Below are positions 1 through 5,348 of a stretch of 5,348 nt of DNA, piece by piece (position 1 is the stretch's first letter; each line of letters begins with the position of its first letter). A program made the position numbers and the translations under genes. The notes beneath the pieces are model-generated. The model did no database searches. It was not told where the DNA came from and worked only from the letters and a program-made list of their open reading frames with translations. Origin of the DNA: Campylobacterales bacterium (GTDB taxonomy: Bacteria > Campylobacterota > Campylobacteria > Campylobacterales > JALSKU01); the NCBI GenBank assembly GCA_027038335.1, contig JALVWI010000003.1, positions 1-5,348 on the forward strand, given 5' to 3'.

Positions 1-490
1 CAAGCTCTCTTCCATGAAATCCTTGAAAACCGATACTAGGATCAATGGCAACTTTTATAATCTTCTCTGGACTCTCTGATGCAACTTTTTCTATCTCCAT
101 ACCGCCTTCGGTGCTAGCCATCATAACCGGCATCTCTTTAGCCCTATCAAGTACCATTCCAAGATAAAATTCACTCTCTATGTCAGCACCCTCTTCTATG
201 TAAACTTTTTGTACAAGCTTACCCTCTGGTCCTGTTTGGTGAGTCACTAAAGTCATACCAAGAATTTCACTAGCAAGTTCTCTAACTTCATCAAGACTTT
301 TTGCCAATTTAACTCCACCGCCTAAGCCTCTTCCGCCGGCGTGTATCTGAGCTTTTACCACCCAAATATTTCCTCCAAGTTCTTTGGCATTTTCTACAGC
401 TTCATCAACTGTAAAAGCTACCTTTCCTTTTGGAGTTGGAACGCCATACTCTCTAAAGATTTCTTTAGCTTGATATTCGTGTATATTCAA
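1..490 (-). CDS. sucC: Succinyl-CoA synthetase (ADP-forming) beta subunit, 5' part only
   Basis: Succinyl-CoA synthetase couples succinyl-CoA cleavage to ATP formation in the cytoplasm, and runs in reverse in a reductive TCA cycle. The beta subunit carries the ATP-grasp domain and pairs with SucD. The visible 163 codons start with the classic MNIHEYQAKE N-terminus. They continue with VVKAQIHAGGRG (Lys46, Gly53, Arg54 in the nucleotide site), E107 in the ESEFYLG segment (an acidic ATP-grasp position), and MASTEGGMEIEKVA at about 124-137. Family members are about 388 residues, so a little over half lies beyond the left edge. The start is TTG at 488-490: it gives the exact family N-terminus, has a strong AGGAG seven bases upstream, and no in-frame ATG is nearby. 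It lies 29 bases after fumB. By gene order in Campylobacterota, sucD and oor genes are expected next (inference). Confidence 0.96.
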   Translation of the reverse strand, partial: MNIHEYQAKEIFREYGVPTPKGKVAFTVDEAVENAKELGGNIWVVKAQIHAGGRGLGGGVKLAKSLDEVRELASEILGMTLVTHQTGPEGKLVQKVYIEEGADIESEFYLGMVLDRAKEMPVMMASTEGGMEIEKVASESPEKIIKVAIDPSIGFQGFHGREL

Positions 491-508
491 TCTACTCTCC
501 TTTGTCTA
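491..508 (-). promoter_or_regulatory. Ribosome binding site deciding the TTG start of sucC
   Basis: On the minus strand the fumB-sucC gap reads TAGACAAAGGAGAGTAGA and then TTG. AGGAG sits at 497-501, about six bases before the TTG at 488-490, which is good Shine-Dalgarno spacing. It supports the non-ATG start that the conserved SucC N-terminus demands. The 11-base word TAGACAAAGGA (498-508) recurs before the GTG start of mdh. TAGACAAA also occurs a second time just upstream within the same gap, as a 9-base tandem repeat. Confidence 0.8.
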
Positions 509-519
509 ATTTGTCTATT

Positions 520-1080
520 TCAATCTTTAACTTCATACTTAGCTCTACCCATATCATACAAGTCATTTCCATAAGTATCATTGATAACAGTTACAGGAAA
601 CTCTTCAACCAAAAGTCTTCTTATAGCTTCAGGTCCCAATTCAGGATATGCAATAACTTCAGCACTTTTTATAGTTTTACCTATAAGTGCTCCCGCACCT
701 CCTGTGGCACCAAAGTATATGGCTTTATACTTTTTGCAAGCCTCTTTAACTGCTTCATTTCTTTTGCCTTTACCTATCATACCTTTTTGACCTCGCTCGA
801 TCAAAATAGGTGAGTATGCATCCATTCTATAGCTAGTAGTAGGTCCTGCACTGCCTATAGGATCACCCGGTTTTGGAGGAGTAGGTCCTACAAAATATAT
901 AACTGAACCTTTTAAATCAAAAGGCAACTCTTTTCCCTCATCGATCAAATCAACCAATCTTTTATGTGCAGCATCTCTAGCAGTGTACATAATACCTGTA
1001 AGATAAACTATATCGCCTGCTTTTAACTGTATAACATCTTCGTCACTAAGTGGCATTGTCAAATGATAAGTTTTGCTCAT
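520..1080 (-). CDS. fumB: Class I fumarate hydratase, beta (C-terminal domain) subunit
   Basis: This is the smaller subunit of the two-subunit, oxygen-sensitive class I fumarase, which interconverts fumarate and (S)-malate in the cytoplasm. It corresponds to the C-terminal swivel-like domain of single-chain class I fumarases and supplies substrate-binding residues. In the 186-residue protein, TARDAAHKR lies at 33-41, GPTPPKPGDPIGSAGPTTSYRMD spans about 65-87 (the GPTT-x-x-RMD substrate motif, with R85), IGKGKR is at 102-107 (Lys/Arg likely at the active site by homology with Leishmania and E. coli fumarases), and GPEAIRRLLVEEFP is at 149-162. Length and ends match the family. It starts nine bases after the fumA stop. 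L-tartrate dehydratase beta shares this fold, but the TCA neighbours favour fumarase. The symbol denotes the beta subunit, not the E. coli single-chain FumB. Confidence 0.93.
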   Translation of the reverse strand: MSKTYHLTMPLSDEDVIQLKAGDIVYLTGIMYTARDAAHKRLVDLIDEGKELPFDLKGSVIYFVGPTPPKPGDPIGSAGPTTSYRMDAYSPILIERGQKGMIGKGKRNEAVKEACKKYKAIYFGATGGAGALIGKTIKSAEVIAYPELGPEAIRRLLVEEFPVTVINDTYGNDLYDMGRAKYEVKD

Positions 1081-1092
1081 AATATATCCTTA
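1081..1092 (-). promoter_or_regulatory. fumB ribosome binding site overlapping the fumA stop codon
   Basis: The fumA stop TAA (1090-1092) runs straight into the fumB Shine-Dalgarno sequence as TAAGGATATATT followed by ATG. AGGA occupies 1087-1090 and is six bases from the ATG at 1078-1080. This overlap suggests translational coupling, which suits two subunits needed in equal amounts. Confidence 0.7.
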
Positions 1093-1941
1093 TATAGTGA
1101 TATGTGAGTGTCTTGAACTATGGCACTGAACATTTACGCTTACCGGAAGTGAAGCTATATGGCAAGGTTGTCTTTCTATATGAACGGCAAGTACTGTTTT
1201 AGTTCCACCCATTCCCATAGCACCGATTCCTAGCTTATTTAACTCTTCAAGTATCTCTTGCTCAAATCCGTCGAGTTCAGGATCTGCATTTCTTGTGCCT
1301 GCTTCTCTAAAAAGTGCATGTTTACTAGAAATAGCAGCTTTTTCAAAAGTACCGCCGATACCTACTCCCACTATGATAGGAGGGCATGGATTTGGACCTG
1401 CATTTGATACTACCTCTTTTACAAATTTTAAAATACCCGGTTTTCCTTGTGCCGGAGCTAAAACTGTAGCACGACTTACATTTTCACTACCACCGCCCTT
1501 TGCCGCATACTCTATCTCTAACTTTGAACCTTCAACCAAATCAAAATGTATAACAGCAGGTAAATTATATCCCACAGTATCTTTTAAATTTGCTCTAGTA
1601 AAACAATCACATGTAGAAGCTCTTAAGTAACCCTCTTTATATCCTAGTTCGGTTCCTTTGTTGATAGCATCTTTTAAAGTACCGCCTTTTACTTTAAACT
1701 CTTCTCCGACTTTAACAAAAAATACTGCCAAACCTGTATCTTGACAAAGCGGTCTATCTTCATCTCTTGCAATTTGTGCATTTTTTAAAATTTGTTCCAA
1801 TACCTCTTTGCAAACCGGACTCTCTTCCTCTTCATACGCTTTTTTTAAAGCATTCATTGCATCTTCAGGTAAATTATAAGCAGTATGAATGATCATATTT
1901 TTTATACTTTTGACAATATCGTCAAACTCAACTTCTCTCAT
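1090..1941 (-). CDS. fumA: Class I fumarate hydratase, alpha (Fe-S, N-terminal domain) subunit
   Basis: This is the larger subunit of the heteromeric [4Fe-4S] fumarase and carries the catalytic cluster. In the 283-residue protein, LCQDTG is at 65-70 (C66), KGGGSEN at 148-154, GPNPCPPIIVGVGIGGTFEKAA at about 182-203 (C186), GAMGMGGTKTVLAVHIE at about 240-256, and VNVQCHSSRH at 269-278 (C273). C66, C186 and C273 match the three cluster cysteines of E. coli FumA (Cys105, Cys224, Cys318) by motif context. The ATG at 1939-1941 has AAAAAGGAGA upstream at good spacing, and the N-terminus needs no extension. mdh ends 22 bases upstream and fumB follows after nine bases. An unusual C-D-C (111-113) sits in the segment before NLPAVIH. 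L-tartrate dehydratase alpha is the alternative call, but the operon context makes fumarase much more likely. Confidence 0.94.
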   Translation of the reverse strand: MREVEFDDIVKSIKNMIIHTAYNLPEDAMNALKKAYEEEESPVCKEVLEQILKNAQIARDEDRPLCQDTGLAVFFVKVGEEFKVKGGTLKDAINKGTELGYKEGYLRASTCDCFTRANLKDTVGYNLPAVIHFDLVEGSKLEIEYAAKGGGSENVSRATVLAPAQGKPGILKFVKEVVSNAGPNPCPPIIVGVGIGGTFEKAAISSKHALFREAGTRNADPELDGFEQEILEELNKLGIGAMGMGGTKTVLAVHIERQPCHIASLPVSVNVQCHSSRHSHITI

Positions 1942-1963
1942 TTGAATATCTCCTTTTTCAAGA

Positions 1964-2911
1964 CTACAAAAAGTCTTTCTCTTTTAATACATCTATAAGT
2001 ACTCTAACTGAATCAATACTCTTTCTAAATTGTTCTCTTTCGCAATGATTTAAGCTTATTTCGATAACATCCTCAGCACCGTTTTTTCCTAATGTAACCG
2101 GAACTCCGTTGACCATATCATTATAACCGTATTCTCCCTCAAGATATACCGCACAAGGATAAATCTGTTTAGAATCTTTTAAAATTGCATTTATCATAAG
2201 TGCAGTTGACTTTGCCGGAGCATAGTAAGCTGAACCGGTTTTTAGATACCCTACTATCTCGGCTCCTCCTTGTTTTGTTCTTTCAACTATCTCTTTTATA
2301 TCATCAGGTTTTAGCAAATCTGTCAATGGAATACCGGCAACTGTAGAATATCTTTGAAGAGGCACCATATAATCACCATGTCCACCCATAGTAGTAGCTC
2401 TTATTTGCCCTGCACCAAATCCAAGCTTTTCGTAAATAAAATGTGCCATTCTAGCACTGTCAAGTATGCCTGCCATTCCAAGAACTTGGTTTCTTGGATA
2501 ATTTCCTACTTTTAAAGCTACATAAGTCATCGTATCAAGTGGGTTGGAAACCATTATAACGATAGCTTTTGGAGCATACTCTTTAACTTTTAGTATAACC
2601 TCTTTTGTTATCTCAGCATTTGTCATCAAAAGATCATCTCTAGTCATTCCGGGAAGTCTTGGACTACCTGCGGTTATAACCACTACTTCACTATTTTGTA
2701 TATCTTCATAACTTTCGGCAGCTTTAACGATAGTATGGCTTCTAGCAGCTGCAGCAGCTTGGCTCATATCAAGTGCTTTACCCTTGGCTCTATCTTCATC
2801 TCTATCTACAAGAACAAGTCTATGACAAGTTCCGTGCATTGCCAAAGAATACCCTACTGTCGCACCTACATTTCCCGCACCTATTATCGTTACTTTACTT
2901 TGTCTCTCCAC
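1964..2911 (-). CDS. mdh: NAD-type malate dehydrogenase, LDH-like family
   Basis: Malate dehydrogenase interconverts malate and oxaloacetate with NAD(H) in the cytoplasm. From the GTG start the protein is 315 residues. The dinucleotide loop GAGNVG is at 11-16, and an aspartate ends strand beta-2 (VLVD, D36), which favours NAD over NADP. The substrate loop SPRLPGMTRDD has R85 where lactate dehydrogenases carry Gln, marking malate specificity, plus R91. VSNPLD contains N123, LDSAR contains D151 and R154, and GGHGD contains the catalytic H178. GTG (2909-2911) is chosen because AAAGGA lies five bases upstream and MERQSKVTIIGAG is a normal family N-terminus. The in-frame TTG at 2942-2944 would add 11 residues but has no ribosome binding site and abuts the hairpin. 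It lies 76 bases after icd and 22 before fumA. Confidence 0.95.
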   Translation of the reverse strand: MERQSKVTIIGAGNVGATVGYSLAMHGTCHRLVLVDRDEDRAKGKALDMSQAAAAARSHTIVKAAESYEDIQNSEVVVITAGSPRLPGMTRDDLLMTNAEITKEVILKVKEYAPKAIVIMVSNPLDTMTYVALKVGNYPRNQVLGMAGILDSARMAHFIYEKLGFGAGQIRATTMGGHGDYMVPLQRYSTVAGIPLTDLLKPDDIKEIVERTKQGGAEIVGYLKTGSAYYAPAKSTALMINAILKDSKQIYPCAVYLEGEYGYNDMVNGVPVTLGKNGAEDVIEISLNHCEREQFRKSIDSVRVLIDVLKEKDFL

Positions 2912-2927
2912 TATATTCCTTTGTCTA
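2912..2927 (-). promoter_or_regulatory. Ribosome binding site deciding the GTG start of mdh
   Basis: The minus strand reads TAGACAAAGGAATATA and then GTG. AGGA at 2917-2920 is five bases before the GTG at 2909-2911. The same TAGACAAAGGA stands before the non-coding side of the sucC start, which argues that here too it is leader rather than coding sequence. Confidence 0.7.
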
Positions 2928-2945
2928 TCACTTGTTATCCCCAAA

Positions 2946-2975
2946 GAGGTTTATGGAAATTGTACCACAAACCTC
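2946..2975 (-). terminator. icd-mdh intergenic hairpin, candidate weak terminator or attenuator
   Basis: In minus-strand RNA, GAGGTTTGTGG (2975-2965) pairs with CCATAAACCTC (2956-2946) over 11 base pairs, including one G-U wobble, around an eight-base loop. It begins 12 bases after the icd stop and ends 34 bases before the mdh GTG. The plus-strand transcript would have an A-C mismatch where the minus strand has G-U, so the fold suits the icd-mdh mRNA. Only three Ts follow before GGGG, so it is a poor intrinsic terminator. It could instead allow partial read-through, stabilise the icd message, or mark a processing site. The hairpin is seen directly; its role is inferred. Confidence 0.45.
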
Positions 2976-2987
2976 ATATCATATAAA

Positions 2988-5192
2988 TTATTTTATAGAT
3001 TTTATAATTTCATTTAAAGTTTTACTAGGTCTCATAGCATCACTAGCTTTGTCATCACTAGGATGATAGTATCCACCTATGTCTTGGGCTTTACCTTCAA
3101 CCGCCAAAAGCTCTTGCATAATTTTTTCTTCATTATCTTTTAACTCTTTTGCCAATGGTGTGAAAGTATCGCTTAACTCTTTATCTTCATTTTGATTTGC
3201 CAAAGCTTCAGCTAAATATAAAGCAAAATAGTAATGACTTGCTTTATTATCAGGTTGACCTGCTTTTCTTCCGGGTGATTTGTCATTTTCAAGATATGCT
3301 TCGTTTGCACTATCAAATGCTTTAACCATCACTTCTACTTTTTTATCTCCGGTTTTTTGAGCTATCATTCTTAGAGATTCGCCAAGAGCCAAAAATTCAC
3401 CAAGACTATCCCATCTTAAATGTCCCTCTTTTAAAAACTGCTCTACATGTTTTGGAGCACTTCCGCCGGCACCAGTTTCAAAAAGCCCTCCACCGGCTAG
3501 TAGAGGAACGATACTCATCATCTTAGCACTAGTGCCTAGCTCAAGTATAGGAAATAAATCAGTTAAATAATCTCTTAAGATATTTCCTGTTACTGAGATG
3601 GTATCAAGTCCTGCTCTTGTTCTTTTTAGAGTATATTTCATAGCAAGTTCAGGAGCCATTATGTAGTACTCTATCTCTTTTTGTGCTAAATATTCAGGCA
3701 AATACTCTACAACTTTTTTTATCATATTGCTATCGTGAGCTCTATTGCTATCTAGCCAAAATACTATAGGAAGTCCGGTCAAACTACCTCTTTCATGAGC
3801 CAATCTTATCCAATCTTTTATAGCAATATCTTTAGCTTTATAAAGCCTCCAAATATCACCTTTTTGAACTTCATGACTCATCAAAACATTGCCGTCACTA
3901 TCTTTTACTTCCATTACTCCATCTTCTGAACAAGTAAAAGTATATGGATGTGAGCCGTACTCTTCAGCTTTCATAGCCATTAGTCCGACATTGCTGACAT
4001 GTCCCATAGTAGTTACATCAAATTGACCGTTTACTCTACAATCCTCCATAATCGTACTATAAGTAGTAGCATAGCATCTATCTGGAATAACAGCCAAACA
4101 CTCTTGAAGTTCACCCTTTTTATTCCACATTTTACCGCCTTCTCTGATAACAGGAGGCATTGAAGCATCTATAATGATATCATTTGAAGCATGTAGATTT
4201 GTGATGAGATTATCACTATCAACCATAGCAATATCAGGATATCCATCAAGTATGGTAGCTTTAATATCAGCTTCTATAGCTTCTTTTTTATCACTTTTTT
4301 CTATTTTTTTAAGAAGGTCTCCTATACCTAAGTCTGGATTGATACCTAGTTTACTAAATTCATCTTGATATTTATCAAACAAATCTTTGAAAAATACACT
4401 AACAGCGTGACCGAATATAACCGGATCACTCATCTTCATCATGGTAGCTTTTAAATGAATTGACCAAAGAAGTCCTTTTTCTTCAGCATCTTTGATAGTC
4501 CCTGCTAAAAAAACTCTTAGTTTTTGAGCTGACATAAAGCTTGATGATACTACCTCTTTTGCATCTACTTCCAATGTAGTTAAAGTATTTCCGTTTAATT
4601 CTATCGAAAGGGTTGTTGCTTTTTCAGTTATGACTGATTTTTCATTGCCGTAAAAGTCGCCTTCATTCATATATGCAACATAAGCTTTACAATCTTTTGA
4701 ATAAGGCTTAAGCCTATGAGGATGCTTTTGAGCATATCTTTTTACCGCAGGTGCGGCTCTTCTGTCACTATTTCCTTGTCTAAGGACTGGATTTACCGCA
4801 CTACCTAAACAGGTGGCATATTTTGCTCTGATAGCTTTTTCTTCATCACTCTCAGGATTTTCCGGAAAATCAGGCAAATCATATCCATCTTCTTGAAGTT
4901 CTGCTATACAAGCTTTTAGCTGAGGAATAGAAGCTGAAATATTTGGAAGCTTTATGATATTTGCTTTAGGTTTATTTACCAATTCACCAAGATATGCCAA
5001 TTCATCACTTTGTCTTTGATTTTCAGGCAACATATCACTAAAAGTAGCTATTACCCTACCTGCAAGTGATATATCTCTCTCTTCAATACTCACTCCCGCT
5101 TGTGGAAGAAATTTCTCCAAAATAGGAAACAACGAATAAGTAGCAAGAGCCGGAGCTTCATCTATCTTTGTATATACTATATTTTTTTCCAT
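2988..5192 (-). CDS. icd: Isocitrate dehydrogenase, NADP-dependent, monomeric type
   Basis: This enzyme interconverts isocitrate + NADP+ with 2-oxoglutarate + CO2 + NADPH in the cytoplasm, using Mn2+/Mg2+. The 734 residues match the monomeric IDH family (about 735-745), which is unrelated in length to the 400-residue dimeric Icd. Diagnostic stretches are DEAPALATYSLFPI (11-24), NIIKLPNISASIPQLKA (78-94), SAVNPVLRQGNSDRRAAP (131-148), HLKATMMKMSDP (246-257), IPDRCY (369-374), GNILRDYLTDLFP (536-548), GGGLFETGAGGSAPKH (567-582) and HLRWDSLGEFLAL (591-603). Compared from memory with the Azotobacter vinelandii enzyme, substrate/metal residues S131, N134, R138, R144, K253, D342, Y412, R540, D541 and D545 are present, as are the NADP 2'-phosphate contacts H582, R593 and R642. 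The ATG at 5190-5192 has AAAGGA five bases upstream. It is the first gene of the visible operon. Confidence 0.98.
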   Translation of the reverse strand: MEKNIVYTKIDEAPALATYSLFPILEKFLPQAGVSIEERDISLAGRVIATFSDMLPENQRQSDELAYLGELVNKPKANIIKLPNISASIPQLKACIAELQEDGYDLPDFPENPESDEEKAIRAKYATCLGSAVNPVLRQGNSDRRAAPAVKRYAQKHPHRLKPYSKDCKAYVAYMNEGDFYGNEKSVITEKATTLSIELNGNTLTTLEVDAKEVVSSSFMSAQKLRVFLAGTIKDAEEKGLLWSIHLKATMMKMSDPVIFGHAVSVFFKDLFDKYQDEFSKLGINPDLGIGDLLKKIEKSDKKEAIEADIKATILDGYPDIAMVDSDNLITNLHASNDIIIDASMPPVIREGGKMWNKKGELQECLAVIPDRCYATTYSTIMEDCRVNGQFDVTTMGHVSNVGLMAMKAEEYGSHPYTFTCSEDGVMEVKDSDGNVLMSHEVQKGDIWRLYKAKDIAIKDWIRLAHERGSLTGLPIVFWLDSNRAHDSNMIKKVVEYLPEYLAQKEIEYYIMAPELAMKYTLKRTRAGLDTISVTGNILRDYLTDLFPILELGTSAKMMSIVPLLAGGGLFETGAGGSAPKHVEQFLKEGHLRWDSLGEFLALGESLRMIAQKTGDKKVEVMVKAFDSANEAYLENDKSPGRKAGQPDNKASHYYFALYLAEALANQNEDKELSDTFTPLAKELKDNEEKIMQELLAVEGKAQDIGGYYHPSDDKASDAMRPSKTLNEIIKSIK

Positions 5193-5216
5193 ACCTATCC
5201 TTTAAAGTTAAAAATT

Positions 5217-5245
5217 ATTATATAAGTATATAACAGTAAACATAA
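5217..5245 (-). promoter_or_regulatory. Candidate proximal promoter for icd
   Basis: A perfect TATAAT lies at 5217-5222 on the minus strand. Seventeen bases upstream is TTATGT (5240-5245), only a partial -35 match, but Campylobacterota sigma-70 promoters generally lack a conserved -35. An overlapping TG-T-TATATA (5227-5235) resembles an extended -10. Initiation near 5210 would leave a leader of roughly 18 bases containing the ribosome binding site. AT-rich sequence makes chance matches common. Confidence 0.35.
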
Positions 5246-5253
5246 AATAATTT

Positions 5254-5301
5254 TAATATTGTAACTCTTTTAAAAAAAATTATAATCTTGTTACAATATT
5301 A
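5254..5301. repeat. Perfect 12-bp inverted repeat upstream of icd, candidate operator
   Basis: TAATATTGTAAC at 5254-5265 is exactly mirrored by GTTACAATATTA at 5290-5301, with a 24-base spacer. Arm centres are 36 bases apart. The arms flank one candidate -10 box and lie just upstream of the other candidate promoter, positions typical of a repressor or activator site. The spacer is too long and AT-rich for a convincing terminator. I do not recognise the motif as a known regulator's site. Confidence 0.5.
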
Positions 5302-5307
5302 CACAAA
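5279..5307 (-). promoter_or_regulatory. Candidate distal promoter for icd
   Basis: TATAAT at 5279-5284 (minus strand) lies in the spacer of the 12-bp inverted repeat. Seventeen bases upstream is TTTGTG (5302-5307), a weak -35. Initiation would fall near 5272, giving a leader of about 80 bases. The box is part of the palindrome ATTATAAT (5279-5286), so it could equally be a -10 on the plus strand. If real, a protein on the inverted repeat would cover this promoter. Confidence 0.35.
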
Positions 5308-5347
5308 TAAATAATTACTACATCTATAATGTTACTATTTGTTACAA
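5288..5347. repeat. Two copies of palindromic TTGTTACAA
   Basis: TTGTTACAA occurs at 5288-5296 and again at 5339-5347, 51 bases apart. Each is a palindrome around its central base (TTGT-n-ACAA). The first overlaps the right arm of the inverted repeat. A further GTTAC stands at 5331-5335, ten bases (one helical turn) before the GTTAC at 5341-5345, and the inverse GTAAC is at 5261-5265. The clustering suggests repeated binding of one protein, but no regulator can be named. Confidence 0.4.
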
Positions 5348-5348
5348 G

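Larger units (their letters stand above)
5193..5348 (-). promoter_or_regulatory. AT-rich icd upstream region, likely operon promoter region
   Basis: No coding frame is supportable in these 156 bases, which are strongly AT-rich compared with the genes. Since icd is the first minus-strand gene visible and its own ribosome binding site (AGGA, 5198-5201) is intact, the operon promoter is expected here. The region holds two TATAAT words on the minus strand, a long T run (5272-5279), a 12-bp inverted repeat and repeated GTTAC words, each listed separately. What lies beyond 5348 cannot be seen. Confidence 0.6.

Noticed and set aside
341..813. Plus-strand open frames of 77, 103 and 69 codons opposite sucC and fumB
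   Set aside because: They overlap unmistakable conserved genes on the minus strand, have low-complexity Ser/Phe/Ile-rich products typical of antisense frames, and lack ribosome binding sites.
1295..1630. Plus-strand open frame of 111 codons opposite fumA
   Set aside because: It is entirely antisense to the conserved catalytic core of FumA; the composition is a shadow of that sequence.
2696..3066. Two plus-strand open frames spanning the mdh start and icd end
   Set aside because: Both are antisense to conserved coding sequence and cross the hairpin; no recognisable motif or start signal.
4174..4368. Plus-strand open frame of 64 codons opposite icd
   Set aside because: It is antisense to a well-conserved part of IDH; hydrophobic content reflects the complement of charged codons, not a membrane peptide.
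5254..5301. Inverted repeat read as an intrinsic terminator
   Set aside because: The stem is AT-rich, the loop would be 24 bases, and no U tract directly follows the stem in either direction; an operator is the better reading.
5325..5330. Plus-strand TATAAT as a divergent promoter
   Set aside because: No acceptable -35 or extended -10 accompanies it, and no divergent gene is visible before the window ends.
1..5348. A previously undescribed defence, mobile or biosynthetic system
   Set aside because: Every gene is a well-known TCA enzyme with intact motifs. There are no repeats of CRISPR type, no transposase, integrase or toxin-like genes, and no unexplained coding space larger than the 156-base icd upstream region.

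Overview
The window is one minus-strand block of central carbon metabolism genes, read from right to left: icd (monomeric NADP-type isocitrate dehydrogenase), mdh (LDH-like malate dehydrogenase), fumA and fumB (the two subunits of a class I iron-sulfur fumarase), and the first 163 codons of sucC (succinyl-CoA synthetase beta subunit), which runs off the left edge. The AT-rich DNA, the monomeric-type IDH and the icd-mdh-...-sucC order point to Campylobacterota (formerly Epsilonproteobacteria). Campylobacter carries icd-mdh-sucC-sucD followed by the 2-oxoglutarate:ferredoxin oxidoreductase (oor) genes. The fumAB pair between mdh and sucC fits better with a Sulfurimonas/Sulfurovum/Arcobacter-type relative, many of which run the reductive TCA cycle. 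The genus is inferred from gene order and protein character, not from a search.

Layout: 5193-5348 is a very AT-rich non-coding region upstream of icd. It holds candidate -10 boxes, a perfect 12-bp inverted repeat and several GTTAC/GTAAC words. icd is 2988-5192. A short icd-mdh gap contains an 11-bp hairpin. mdh is best started at a GTG (1964-2911). fumA (1090-1941) and fumB (520-1080) follow with small gaps, and sucC begins at a TTG (490 down to 1). All genes face the same way with gaps of 9 to 76 bases, so co-transcription is likely, possibly with partial termination after icd.

Function: the enzymes interconvert isocitrate/2-oxoglutarate, succinate/succinyl-CoA, fumarate/malate and malate/oxaloacetate. 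All these steps are reversible, so the same operon could serve an oxidative TCA cycle or, if ATP-citrate lyase and ferredoxin-dependent oxidoreductases are present elsewhere, carbon fixation. The window alone cannot decide the direction.

No mobile element, tRNA, rRNA, CRISPR array or clearly novel gene system is visible. The points worth a second look are regulatory: the icd upstream repeats, the icd-mdh hairpin, and a shared 11-base leader before the two non-ATG starts.
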